NCBI RefSeq assembly: GCF_000513195.1
Contig: NZ_CBVI010000008.1
Span: 1 to 64,000, forward strand
Direction of reading: 5' to 3'
Length of the DNA: 64,000 nt
Origin: Bacteroides timonensis
GTDB taxonomy: Bacteria > Bacteroidota > Bacteroidia > Bacteroidales > Bacteroidaceae
How positions within the stretch are numbered: the stretch's first letter is position 1; each line of letters begins with the position of its first letter. Under the pieces are notes generated by a model. That model was not told the origin of the DNA and made no database searches. It worked only from the letters and a program-made list of their open reading frames with translations. The translations under genes and the position numbers were made by a program. This document shows positions 41,670 through 50,922 of the stretch, piece by piece.

Positions 41670-44600
41670 ATGAAAAGCAGATTATTACTTTACTTACTGT
41701 TGTTACCTGCCCTTCTGACGGCACAACCTTATGCTGTCAGGCAATTGGGAATTGAGAAGGGATTATCCAATAACTATGTGGTTAGTATAGCCCAGGACAA
41801 AGAGGGCTTTCTATGGTTTGCGACTGAAGAGGGCTTGAATAAGTTCGATGGAACGCGCTTCATTACTTACTATAAGAATGAAACAAAGAACGGCTATGGC
41901 ATTACGGGGAATGAACTGAACTGCCTGCTGGATGATCCGAAGGATTCCATCTTATGGATTGGCACACAGAGGGCGGGGCTGAATGCTTATAATTATGTAA
42001 AGGATACCTTTACGTTCTACCGGCATAATGAGGCTGTATCTGAAAGCATCATTACGGATGACGTAACCAATGTTATTGCCGCTGCTGATGGAAATCTATG
42101 GGTGACAACTTATTGGAAAGGAATTGAATATTTCGATAAAGAAACGGGGCACTTTTCTCATTATAATACGGCAAATATACCGGGGCTTATCAGTGATAAC
42201 ATCTGGACTGTTGCTGATGGGGGGAATGGTAAGTTGTATGTAGGCCATGTCCATCATGGTTTTAGTATTCTTTCTATTAAAGATAAAAGAGCGAAGAACT
42301 TCATGCATGATCCGGATGATCCGCACAGCTTGCCGGGTAATGAAGTGAGATGCGTATATAAGGATCTGAATAATAATATCTGGGTAGGGACAAACAAAGG
42401 TCTGGCATTGTTTAATCCCGAATCAGAGAATTTCATCCAGTTTAATTCAGACGGGAATCTTTCGCATTATATCTACGACATTAAGCAGCTTGACGGGAAT
42501 AAGTTGTGGATAGCCATGGAGTTTGGTGGAATAGCTATAATGGACTTGTCGCAACGTTTGTTCCTGTTGCCCGAGCAGACCCAATTTCATTATATCAGGG
42601 AAGGAGATGACGGATACAGTCTGTCTAACTCAAGTGCGAGGTGTATTTTTCAGGATTCATTTAAGAATATATGGACCGGTGTATGGGGTGGCGGCATAAA
42701 TTTCCTCAGCTATGAACCACCATTATTTAGCGGTTATTATTATTCTCCCAATCAGAACTCCATGAGCCGTTTGAATAATAAAACAGCAAGTAGCATTTGT
42801 GTGGATAGTCAGGGTAAATTGTGGATCGGGACAGATGGAGGCGGAATCAATGTCTTTGATAAAGGCAAGCGGGTAGCTGTTTATCTGGAAGATACAGAAG
42901 ATATGGGAGGGAATTCCGTATTGGCTTCATTGCGCGACTCGGAAGATAATCTGTGGTTCGGCTTATTTATGGGTGGTGTGAATTATTACGATGCAAAAAG
43001 AAAGATGTTTTATCGGAATTTCCTCAAAGAAATAGAACATGAGGATATCCGTTCGTTCTATGAAGACGATCAGCGTATTTTGTGGATTGGTACCAGCCGT
43101 GGTATTTACAAGGTCAATCTGGCTGATAAAAAGATTATAGGGCATTATGAATTTGAGAATAATCTGGTTCGTTGTGTCCTGAAAGATTCCCGGGGACATT
43201 TGTGGGTAGGTTCTTTTGGCAGCGGACTGGGAGTAGGGGATAGTGAGTTACAGGATATCAAGCTTTTTAATATTGAGAATCTGTTTCCTTCCAATACTAT
43301 CAATGCTATTTATGAAGACAGCAGGAAGAATATATGGGTCGGAACAGGAGAAGGACTGGTATGTTTTTCTTCATTGCCCGATTGGGAATATAAGGTTTAT
43401 CGCCGTGAAGAAGGTTTGACCAATACTCACATACTTGCTATAACGGAAGATGCTAATCATAATATTTGGGTAAGTACAAATAGGGGAATCAGTTGTTTAG
43501 TGCAGGATAAAGGTATTTTCTATAATTATGACCACTGGGATAATGTGCCGATGGGAAACTTTATGAGTGGTAGTGTAGCGCAGGATCAGAATGGGGAGAT
43601 TTATTTCGGCTCTATTAACGGATTGTGCCATTTTAATCCGGATTTTGTTCTGGCAAAACGTGAAGCTCCTGCGGCTGTCATTACAGAGATGAAAATATTT
43701 GCTCCTTTAGGCAATGCAGGAAGCAATGAAGAAGTGGTAGCCATTGATGGGCAGTCGAAAGTAAGGCTGGGTTACATGCAGAACAGCTTCAATATCACTT
43801 TTAATATACGGAACTATGCGTTAGTCAATCAGGTGGAGTATGCTTATATGCTGAAAGGACTTGAAGATGCATGGTATACGGTGACTGATCCCAATAGTGT
43901 TACTTTCCGTAATATACCTCCCGGTGATTACCATTTTCTGGTAAAAACCCGTGTTAAGAATCAGGAATGGTCCGATGAGGTTACAACGCTGGATATTCAT
44001 ATTGTTCCTCCCTTGTGGCTGACTTGGTGGGCAAAATGCAGCTATATATTGTTGAGTGCTACTATTCTGTTCCTCATTCTTTATGCTTACAAAAAAAAGC
44101 TCGACATGGAAGTTCTCTACGATTTGGAAAAGAAGAACCACGTGCAGGAACAAGAATTGAATCAGGAGCGTCTGCGTTTTTATACTAACATCACGCACGA
44201 GCTTCGTACACCGCTGACTCTGATATTGGGACCATTGGAAGATATGCAGAAGAGCAATTCTCTTTCTTCCAAAGATGCACAGAAAATATCGGTAATCCAT
44301 CAGAGTGCTATCCGGCTACTAAATCTGATTAATCAAATACTGGAATTCAGAAAGACGGAAACGCAGAATAAGAAACTTTGCGTGGCTCATGACAATATAG
44401 CCAATCTGGTGTACGAAATAGGACTTAAGTATAAAGAACTGAACCGTAAGCCGGACATTGAATTCCATATTGAGCTGGAAAAAGACGATATGCCTCTGTA
44501 TTTTGATAAAGAAGTGGTGACTATTGTTCTGGATAATCTGATTTCCAACGCCATTAAGTATACTGAAAAAGGCTTTATCAGCTTGGGGCTACATAATGTG

Positions 44601-45713
44601 GTACGGGATAATATCAATTATACTGAAATAAAAGTAAGTGATACGGGTTTTGGCATTACTCCCGAGGCGTTACCCAATATTTTTAACCGTTATTATCAGG
44701 AAGGAAGCGACCATCAGGCTTCGGGTACAGGTATCGGGCTGGCATTAGTGAAAAATCTGGTGACATTGCATGAGGGGGAGATACGGGTGGAAAGTGTCTT
44801 GGGAGCAGGTAGTACTTTCTATGTTTATTTATTGACGGACAATACCTACCCTCATGTATTGCATGCCGACTCACCGGAGAGGACGTCAGTAGATGGAAAG
44901 GAAGAAAGAGAAGAAGTTCCGGAGTCAACCTCCAACGGAAAGCGAATATTGCTGATAGTGGAAGATAATCAAGACATCTGTAATTATATTGCTGAATCTT
45001 TCTCCGATGATTTTGAAGTGAAAACAGCTGCAAATGGGCAGCAAGGCATGGAGCAGGCATTGAGTTGTATTCCCGATATCGTCGTAAGTGATATTATGAT
45101 GCCCATAATGAACGGGATTATGATGTGTAAGATGCTGAAAGAAGATGTACGTACCAGTCATATCCCCATTATCCTGCTGACTGCTAAAGACTCTCTGCAG
45201 GATAAGGAAGAAGGTTATCAGGTAGGGGCTGATTCTTATCTGACAAAACCTTTCAGTGCTACCCTTCTGCATAGTCGCATCAACAACTTGCTTGAGTCTC
45301 GCAAACGATTGGCGGAGCGTCTTAATACCAATACTCCGCATCACAATATGGATGAGAAACGCGCTTTACTGGCAGACTCCCTGAACAAATTGGATAATGA
45401 GTTCCTTGAAAAGATAAACCGGTTGATAGAGGACCGTTTGTCATCCGAAAAGATAGATATAGGTTATCTGGCTGATAACATGTGCATGAGTAAATCTACG
45501 TTGTATCGTAAGATGAAGGCATTGACGGGGTTGTCTACCAATGAGTATGTTCGTAAGATAAAGATGCAGTATGCCGAACGTTTGTTGCTGGAAGGTCGGT
45601 ATAATGTTTCCGAAATTGCTTTCAGAGTAGGTATAAATAGTGTGGTTTACTTCCGGCAATGCTTTAAAGAGGAGTTCGGAGTGTTGCCTTCGGATTATCT
45701 GAAACAGCCGTAA
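41670..45713 (+). CDS. Hybrid two-component system regulator (HTCS) of PUL 2
   Basis: 1347 residues. Signal peptide (LLTAQP cleavage area), periplasmic Reg_prop propeller repeats (GFLWFATEEGLNKFDG, GKLWIGTDGGGINVFD, NIWVGTGEGLVCF), a Y_Y_Y domain, a membrane helix near 790-810, kinase with phospho-His843 in FYTNITHELRTPL, ATPase domain (LDNLISNAIKYTEKG, GTGIGLALVKNLV), receiver with Asp1141 in VVSDIMMP, and an AraC-type DNA-binding domain at the C-terminus (YNVSEIAFRVGINSVVYFRQCF). Divergent from the PUL 2 operon with the repeat pair in between, so it is the likely activator of that operon and perhaps of itself. Confidence 0.95.
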   Translation: MKSRLLLYLLLLPALLTAQPYAVRQLGIEKGLSNNYVVSIAQDKEGFLWFATEEGLNKFDGTRFITYYKNETKNGYGITGNELNCLLDDPKDSILWIGTQRAGLNAYNYVKDTFTFYRHNEAVSESIITDDVTNVIAAADGNLWVTTYWKGIEYFDKETGHFSHYNTANIPGLISDNIWTVADGGNGKLYVGHVHHGFSILSIKDKRAKNFMHDPDDPHSLPGNEVRCVYKDLNNNIWVGTNKGLALFNPESENFIQFNSDGNLSHYIYDIKQLDGNKLWIAMEFGGIAIMDLSQRLFLLPEQTQFHYIREGDDGYSLSNSSARCIFQDSFKNIWTGVWGGGINFLSYEPPLFSGYYYSPNQNSMSRLNNKTASSICVDSQGKLWIGTDGGGINVFDKGKRVAVYLEDTEDMGGNSVLASLRDSEDNLWFGLFMGGVNYYDAKRKMFYRNFLKEIEHEDIRSFYEDDQRILWIGTSRGIYKVNLADKKIIGHYEFENNLVRCVLKDSRGHLWVGSFGSGLGVGDSELQDIKLFNIENLFPSNTINAIYEDSRKNIWVGTGEGLVCFSSLPDWEYKVYRREEGLTNTHILAITEDANHNIWVSTNRGISCLVQDKGIFYNYDHWDNVPMGNFMSGSVAQDQNGEIYFGSINGLCHFNPDFVLAKREAPAAVITEMKIFAPLGNAGSNEEVVAIDGQSKVRLGYMQNSFNITFNIRNYALVNQVEYAYMLKGLEDAWYTVTDPNSVTFRNIPPGDYHFLVKTRVKNQEWSDEVTTLDIHIVPPLWLTWWAKCSYILLSATILFLILYAYKKKLDMEVLYDLEKKNHVQEQELNQERLRFYTNITHELRTPLTLILGPLEDMQKSNSLSSKDAQKISVIHQSAIRLLNLINQILEFRKTETQNKKLCVAHDNIANLVYEIGLKYKELNRKPDIEFHIELEKDDMPLYFDKEVVTIVLDNLISNAIKYTEKGFISLGLHNVVRDNINYTEIKVSDTGFGITPEALPNIFNRYYQEGSDHQASGTGIGLALVKNLVTLHEGEIRVESVLGAGSTFYVYLLTDNTYPHVLHADSPERTSVDGKEEREEVPESTSNGKRILLIVEDNQDICNYIAESFSDDFEVKTAANGQQGMEQALSCIPDIVVSDIMMPIMNGIMMCKMLKEDVRTSHIPIILLTAKDSLQDKEEGYQVGADSYLTKPFSATLLHSRINNLLESRKRLAERLNTNTPHHNMDEKRALLADSLNKLDNEFLEKINRLIEDRLSSEKIDIGYLADNMCMSKSTLYRKMKALTGLSTNEYVRKIKMQYAERLLLEGRYNVSEIAFRVGINSVVYFRQCFKEEFGVLPSDYLKQP

Positions 45714-45764
45714 AGGGGTGCAGGGAAGTACATATAAAAAAACCGTAAAACTTTTGCCGACTTC

Positions 45765-45852
45765 TTGCCACCGCATTGGCACAGTCGTGCCATAGGCGTG
45801 GCAATGTTGTGCCACTACGATGGCAAAGTAGTGCCACAGGCATGGCAAAAAC
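45765..45852. repeat. 22-bp-period palindromic array, four units
   Basis: Units start at 45765, 45787, 45809 and 45831. Each has the form GTGCCA-N6-TGGCAA (first unit TTGCCA-N6-TGGCAC) plus four bases, so each unit is itself a near-perfect palindrome. The array is in the 291-bp gap between the convergent PUL 2 regulator and AraC gene. The rest of that gap shows only loose inverted repeats, such as GGCTTG-ACG-CAAGCC at 45980-45994. Confidence 0.9.
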
Positions 45853-46004
45853 ATGGGTATATAGATGAGAGATCACTTGAAGCATGATCATAGGGAGAAA
45901 ATATATTATCCTATGGTAGTTATCATGTTAAGTGTGCATATTCAAGTGGTATGATAGCCTTTGGATATGACTTCTATAAGGCTTGACGCAAGCCCGATAT
46001 AATT

Positions 46005-46853
46005 TCACTTGTTCTGTTCACGATAGTGCCGGGGAGTCTGCCCGCAGATGTCAAGAAAGGTACTGTTGAAACGACTGATTGAATTGAATCCGCAATCAAA
46101 GGCTATCTGCGTTATGCTCATGTCTGTCAGAATAAGTTTGCGTTTGACCTGGCCTATCCGCTCTTCTGCCACGTAACGACTTAACGTACAGCCAAAGGCC
46201 TTCTTGAAAATGGCATTGGCGTAATCGGGGTGAAGTCCCACGGTCCGGCCAATATCGGAAATCTTTATTGGACGGTTATAGTTGTGGGCAATATAGCTCA
46301 CAATCCTTTCCAAAATCGACGCGTCGGCAGGATTAAGCATGGCAATGGACTTGGCTTCGGATACAGACATGTTTTTTGTCAATCGCAATATTCGGGCCTG
46401 AATCTCAAGGCTTGCCGCTTCCTGGTTTTTCTTGCTGGCCATATCGGAAACCCACCTTTCAAACATTGGCTTGTCGAGTCCGCACTCAGACTCGACGGCT
46501 TCAACCACAATTTCCCCTTTGAGAATTCTATCAACAAGGACCGAAGGTAATCTCCAGCTTAAAAAGAGGTTGAACGGTATGGTGACCACAAAATAGGGTG
46601 CGTCAGCCTCACTTTTGATGATCTTGTGGGGTATAAGCCCCCAAAACAGAGCCATTTTGCAAGGCGGAACCGTAACTTTTCCTGTAGGGAAAAAATAGGT
46701 AATGCTTCCTTCGGGAATGTAGTTGAGCTCAATCTCGTTATGGCGGTCGATTTTCGGCATAAGCTGCGGGCGCCAGGTTTCACACGTCAGACCGTAGGGC
46801 TTCAACTCACCACGCTTTTCATCGAAAGTCTTCAATATCTCGGAATCCGGCAT
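46005..46853 (-). CDS. AraC-family transcriptional regulator
   Basis: A 282-residue cytosolic regulator: N-terminal cupin-like sensing domain (about 20-110, with PKIDRHNEIELNYIPEG and HKIIKS) and a two-helix-turn-helix AraC domain at about 180-282 (IKISDIGRTVGLHPDYANAIF and SITQIAFDCGFNSISRFNSTF). The layout resembles MelR-type sugar regulators. It diverges from the DUF1593 gene with 79 bp between starts, so it very likely controls that gene. Base composition of the pair is GC-richer than the genes on either side, hinting at acquisition as a unit. Confidence 0.88.
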   Translation of the reverse strand: MPDSEILKTFDEKRGELKPYGLTCETWRPQLMPKIDRHNEIELNYIPEGSITYFFPTGKVTVPPCKMALFWGLIPHKIIKSEADAPYFVVTIPFNLFLSWRLPSVLVDRILKGEIVVEAVESECGLDKPMFERWVSDMASKKNQEAASLEIQARILRLTKNMSVSEAKSIAMLNPADASILERIVSYIAHNYNRPIKISDIGRTVGLHPDYANAIFKKAFGCTLSRYVAEERIGQVKRKLILTDMSITQIAFDCGFNSISRFNSTFLDICGQTPRHYREQNK

Positions 46854-46895
46854 GTTTTTATGAATTTGTGGGTGGTTTAAATTGAATTTCGAGCG

Positions 46896-46903
46896 TAAAT
46901 TTG
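46896..46903 (+). promoter_or_regulatory. -7 promoter element (TAAATTTG) of the DUF1593 gene
   Basis: Exact TAnnTTTG match 30 bp before the ATG at 46933. Confidence 0.55.
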
Positions 46904-46932
46904 CAGAATAAATCTTAAATTAGCAAACTATT

Positions 46933-48213
46933 ATGAAAAGATTGATTTTACTTGCCATATTGATCTTTGGATCAATCGGAGTAAAGATTCAGGCTACTGA
47001 CTTTGTTAAACCGCGTGTGCTCATTAGCACTGACATTGGAGGAACGGATCCCGACGACAACCAGTCGATGGCTCATCTGCTGATGTATACTGACTGTTTT
47101 GACCTTGAGGGACTTGTCTCTTCCCCCTCTTACGGTTCGGGAAGCCGGGAAGAAATCCTCCGCATGATCGACCTCTACGAGAAGGACCTTCCCAAACTGT
47201 CCAAGCATATTAAGGGGCTGATGTCTCCCACGGAACTCCGTGCCATAACCAAACAGGGGCGCAAGGGGGCGGCTCCTTATCGGGGTTTTCTTACTCCCAC
47301 CGAAGGTTCCCGGTGGATAGTGGAATGTGCGCGTCGGCAGGACGAACGCCCGCTGTGGATATCTGTCTGGGGCGGACTTGACGATGTGGCCCAAGCTCTT
47401 CACGACGCGCCAGACATCGCTGGCAAAATCCGTGTCTACTGGATTGGGGGGCCTAACAAAAAATGGAGCACTAACAGCTACGCCTATATAGTAGAGAATT
47501 TTCCCAATCTGTGGATGATTGAAGACAATGCTTCCTATCGGGGCTTTATCACCCAGAATAAAGTGAAAGATAAATACAATGCCGGATATTACGATGCCTA
47601 TATCAAGGGTGCAGGACACCTTGGCGCAGACTTTGTCAGCTATTACCAGGGCACACCCAAGATGGGCGACACGCCGGCCCTCCTCTATCTGATGGACGGC
47701 AATCCAGATGAGCCTGAGGGCGAGTCATGGGGAGGCAGCTTCGAACCAACCGCACGCAGTTCACGACCGGTCTTCCACCGGCTCACCACGGCTGCGGACA
47801 CTGTACCTATCTATTCGATTATCGAGTTTCATGTCCAAGGTCCTGACCGTCCCGACATTCCCGCCGATTTGGCCTGCTTCACTCTCACCATAGGGCGGCA
47901 GAAGTGGGACGGCTTCCACCTCGGAGGTGGTGATTATGCCGTGCGTCACTCCACATATTATACTGGGACACTCCCCTATACTATTACCTCTGACATATCC
48001 GGTTTCCCTGTGCTGGAGGGTGCCATAACTATTGAAAATTTGTGGCCGGGTCGCGAGTCTGCCACCGACTACGAGGTAGGTCCCAACTGGTACACTGACA
48101 AGAGCGCCCCTGCACTGTTCTGGCGAGATCTTCAAGGTGCCGAGACTGTCTACAAGTGGCGTCAGGCAGTTATGGAAGACTGGGGAAAACGGCTGCGATA
48201 TCTGAAAAACTAA
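46933..48213 (+). CDS. DUF1593 family protein (nucleoside hydrolase-like fold), secreted
   Basis: A 426-residue exported protein (signal peptide ending near IQAT). The N-terminal ~280 residues have the nucleoside-hydrolase-like pattern of DUF1593: VLISTDIGGTDPDDNQSM, an Asp-rich metal-site motif, then ISVWGGLDDVAQAL and RVYWIGGPN. The C-terminal ~130 residues are beta-rich. Proteins of this family occur in polysaccharide-degrading Bacteroidota, but the reaction is not established to my knowledge. One sampled line (47161-47220) has 31 G/C of 60, versus 20 of 60 in a line of the next operon (49141-49200). It sits with its own AraC regulator between two 22-bp-period arrays. Confidence 0.82.
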   Translation: MKRLILLAILIFGSIGVKIQATDFVKPRVLISTDIGGTDPDDNQSMAHLLMYTDCFDLEGLVSSPSYGSGSREEILRMIDLYEKDLPKLSKHIKGLMSPTELRAITKQGRKGAAPYRGFLTPTEGSRWIVECARRQDERPLWISVWGGLDDVAQALHDAPDIAGKIRVYWIGGPNKKWSTNSYAYIVENFPNLWMIEDNASYRGFITQNKVKDKYNAGYYDAYIKGAGHLGADFVSYYQGTPKMGDTPALLYLMDGNPDEPEGESWGGSFEPTARSSRPVFHRLTTAADTVPIYSIIEFHVQGPDRPDIPADLACFTLTIGRQKWDGFHLGGGDYAVRHSTYYTGTLPYTITSDISGFPVLEGAITIENLWPGRESATDYEVGPNWYTDKSAPALFWRDLQGAETVYKWRQAVMEDWGKRLRYLKN

Positions 48214-48334
48214 CCGACTTTTTTATACAATGAAGTAATTTATATCAAGGTGCGGATATCTTTCCGGCAATGTCTGTTTTTTCATTTTTAGGAATTTGTG
48301 GACCTGTAAATAGTTAATAATCAGTTTTCTGTAA

Positions 48335-48400
48335 TGGCTACACCCTTTCACCCGGATGGTGTAGCCCTAAGCATAAAAGGGTGTAGCCATTTCACAACCC
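48335..48400. repeat. 22-bp-period array with alternating orientation, three units
   Basis: Units start at 48335, 48357 and 48379, with a partial fourth (GGTTGGCGGGG) at 48401. Unit 1 reads TGGCTACACCC and units 2 and 3 read TGGTGTAGCC and GGGTGTAGCCA, so unit 1 matches the reverse complement of unit 3. The sequence is unrelated to the other arrays. Confidence 0.75.
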
Positions 48401-48625
48401 GGTTGGCGGGGTTAAAGTTGAACTCTTTGTTTTGAAGTAAACTGTTACTGAACTATTCTTACATTTTGATATGAAATGGAATTATTACTTATTCAGGGAA
48501 TCCTAAATAGCGAATCAGATAAGAATCGGCCATATGGAGGGGGTGACGTAGGATAAGATTGTCTGTTTTTTCTGATTTTAGTCTATTCTTTCTTCTAACA
48601 TCTGACGCCTTTGGCAGGAAAACAT

Positions 48626-48633
48626 TATCTTTG
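48626..48633 (+). promoter_or_regulatory. -7 promoter element (TATCTTTG) of the TPR regulator operon
   Basis: Exact TAnnTTTG match 20 bp before the ATG at 48654. Confidence 0.55.
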
Positions 48634-48653
48634 TCCAACTAAGGACTCAGTAG

Positions 48654-50255
48654 ATGACTTATAGGATGGGAAAAACTAAAGCTATTATACTCTTTTTAGT
48701 CGCTTTTTTGTTGTTGGCATGTACAGCCCGGCAAAGCAATAACAAGCAATTGATATGGGCAGATTCCCTTATGCGGTCGCTGCCGGATAGTGCCTTGTCT
48801 GTTTTGCAGGATATCTCTACTCAGGAGTTTACCTCGCCGGCTGATAGTGCCTATTATGCGCTGTTGCTGACACAGGCAAGAGATAAAAATTATGTTGTAC
48901 AAGTAGATGATTCGTTGATACGTTACGCTGTTGCACATTATGATAAAGTAGGAAATACAAGAATGCAGGCAAGTGCGCATTACTATTGGGGATGTGTGTA
49001 TAGGGATATGAATAAACAGACAGAAGCATTTAGAGAATACCTCATTGCCGCACCTTTAACAAAAGCGGCTGGAGAAAAACGGCAACTAGGTTTGATATAC
49101 AATAATATAGGCTATATTTATTATATTCTGAATTTCAAGGAAAAAGCAGATTCTATCTATCAGTTAATGGAGAATATAGCTCAAGATTTGAAGGATACGG
49201 ATCTTTGGGCAGAAGCCTTATCTAGACAAGGTTCTATTGCTTTTATGAAGGGTCGTGATTATTTTTCGGTTGCTGAACGAAAATTATTGGACGCTTTTGT
49301 GGTGGCAGACAGAATAGCAAATAATGAGATAAAAGCTGATATTTCAGCTACATTAAGTCGTTTGTATAATCAGATGGATCAAGATGGTAAGGCTTTATAT
49401 TATGGAAAGCTTAATCTTGCTTTGCGGAGGGATACTGCACGAGCTTATCGAGCTTTTCTTATTTTAGGAGATGCTTACTATAAAATTGGAGAGTATGATT
49501 CCGCAACTTTCTATTTGAATAAAAGCCTGTTAAGTAAGGATTATGGAAGAAGGGCGGATGCTTATATGCGTTTAGCTGATATAGCAATGATTCAAGGAAA
49601 TGCTGCTCTTTCTATGCAATTGGAGAGGTATAGTTCTACATATAAAGACAGTTTATATCAATTTCGTCGGAATATAGTTACTGATAAGATAGTTGAAGCA
49701 GAGACTGATGCACAGATGATGCTTCACCAGTTATACTATAAAGGGCGCTTAAATATATATTTGTGTATTTTTATACCAGTGACGATCATAATCATTATGT
49801 TTGTTTTTCTTCTTTATAGGAAAAATAAACAATATCGGGGAAAAAATGATTTGCTGCAAAAGAATAATCGGCAATTAGAGAAGGTAAATCAAGACTTAAG
49901 TCAACATTATGCTTGTCTACAGAAGGAGATTGCACAACGAGATCTGGAAATTGAAAATCTAAGGAAAGAGTTAGCTTCTTGCCGGATTGATGAAGAGCAA
50001 AGGGAAAAACTGCGGGTAGAGCTGGATGAGATGGTTTTAAAGAGAAAAGCTTTGGTAAAAGAGGCCTTCCTGCATTCACCACTTTATGCAAAAATGCAGG
50101 CAATAATAAAAGATCATCTGGATAAAGATGCATCAGATAAAGAAATAAGCGATCAAGAATGGCAGGAATTAATCGTCAGCATGGACTCTCGTGGAATAAT
50201 GCCATTTCACGTTTTCATGTCAAGTATCAATTATCCAAAGAGGAACTCTATTTAG
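48654..50255 (+). CDS. TPR-containing membrane lipoprotein regulator, interrupted by a frameshift
   Basis: 533 residues as read. Signal with lipobox-like LLLAC (start could also be 48666), about 330 residues of TPR repeats (AHYYWGCVYRDMNKQTEAF, GDAYYKIGEYDSATFYL), a membrane helix at about 364-384 (YLCIFIPVTIIIIMFVF), then a coiled coil (RQLEKVNQDLSQHYACLQ). In the usual architecture of this Bacteroides protein type a C-terminal helix-turn-helix follows. Here the frame leaves that path near 50185-50195 and ends with an unrelated tail (GIMPFHVFMSSINYP), while the missing domain continues in another frame to 50407. It is probably the regulator of the two genes downstream. AT-rich relative to neighbours. 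Confidence 0.75.
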   Translation: MTYRMGKTKAIILFLVAFLLLACTARQSNNKQLIWADSLMRSLPDSALSVLQDISTQEFTSPADSAYYALLLTQARDKNYVVQVDDSLIRYAVAHYDKVGNTRMQASAHYYWGCVYRDMNKQTEAFREYLIAAPLTKAAGEKRQLGLIYNNIGYIYYILNFKEKADSIYQLMENIAQDLKDTDLWAEALSRQGSIAFMKGRDYFSVAERKLLDAFVVADRIANNEIKADISATLSRLYNQMDQDGKALYYGKLNLALRRDTARAYRAFLILGDAYYKIGEYDSATFYLNKSLLSKDYGRRADAYMRLADIAMIQGNAALSMQLERYSSTYKDSLYQFRRNIVTDKIVEAETDAQMMLHQLYYKGRLNIYLCIFIPVTIIIIMFVFLLYRKNKQYRGKNDLLQKNNRQLEKVNQDLSQHYACLQKEIAQRDLEIENLRKELASCRIDEEQREKLRVELDEMVLKRKALVKEAFLHSPLYAKMQAIIKDHLDKDASDKEISDQEWQELIVSMDSRGIMPFHVFMSSINYPKRNSI

Positions 50256-50407
50256 TATGTTTAAGTTTGACAGATTTTCCATTTGCTCATTTGGCATATT
50301 TGATGCATTCTTCCAGAAGAACACTTTATCGAAAAAAGAATGCTTTATGTGAACGGATTGGCGTTGAACAAAACAGCGAATTCAAAGAAATCTTGCGTAA
50401 AATATAG
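50159..50407 (+). pseudogene. Out-of-frame C-terminal helix-turn-helix part of the TPR regulator
   Basis: This frame encodes SRFHVKYQLSKEELYLVCL and AYLMHSSRRTLYRKKNAL, a helix-turn-helix end typical of the TPR regulator above (LS-E-E motif, then a recognition helix). It overlaps the upstream frame by 97 bp. Joining the frames near the codons for MDS and WNNAI restores one continuous protein of about 584 residues. The shift corresponds to loss of one base. No obvious slippery heptamer is present, so mutation or sequencing error is more likely than programmed frameshifting. Confidence 0.7.
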
Positions 50408-50484
50408 GGATGGCACACTTATGACACACTCTTTTCGCATGGGCTTTTGTAGTTTAGCGGCATCAAACAAAAAAGTTATGCATT

Positions 50485-50895
50485 ATGAAAAGAGTATTAT
50501 CTATTTTATTTCTATTCTTGATTTTAGGTAGCTCAGTAAAAGCACAATTGGGCTTTGGGTTTAAGGAGATTGTGTTTGCACAAAAAAGTGGTGACAGAGA
50601 TATAAGTGATCAGGCTGAATCTACCAGTCCGGAAGATGCTCCCAAAACTCGTAGTGTTGTTCTCCAACCGGTGTATGCTTACTTGGATAATGGAGAAATA
50701 ACTGTTTATTTTGAAAAAGTATTCCCTACTGTTGCAATCAGTGTTATAAATGAAACTACAGGGAAAACTGTTTGTTCAAAGACGCTTTTTAGTCCTACAA
50801 ACTTTTCTATTGATTTGAACGGAGAAGATAGTGGAGAATATATAATAGAGGTTATTTCTGACGGAACCTCCTTAGAAGGCACTTTTTCTTTATAA
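50485..50895 (+). CDS. Small secreted DUF3244-like protein
   Basis: 136 residues: signal peptide ending SSVKAQ, a low-complexity acidic linker (about 35-55), and a C-terminal beta-sandwich of the type seen in DUF3244 proteins (PVYAYLDNGEITVYF, VAISVINETTGK, FSIDLNGEDSGEYIIEV). It may be a surface or periplasmic partner or cargo of the operon. 27 bp before the C39-like/VKOR gene. Family assignment is from the pattern alone. Confidence 0.7.
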   Translation: MKRVLSILFLFLILGSSVKAQLGFGFKEIVFAQKSGDRDISDQAESTSPEDAPKTRSVVLQPVYAYLDNGEITVYFEKVFPTVAISVINETTGKTVCSKTLFSPTNFSIDLNGEDSGEYIIEVISDGTSLEGTFSL

Positions 50896-50922
50896 TATCC
50901 TGATAGATAAACGAAGGTAATC

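Larger units (their letters stand above)
48214..48653. other. 440-bp gene-free region with a 22-bp-period array
   Basis: Apart from the array at 48335-48400 and the promoter element at 48626-48633 I see no gene and no strong terminator. Confidence 0.6.

Noticed and set aside
45853..46004. Strong terminator after the AraC gene
   Set aside because: Only loose inverted repeats (for example GGCTTG-ACG-CAAGCC) without a T-run; not enough for a call.
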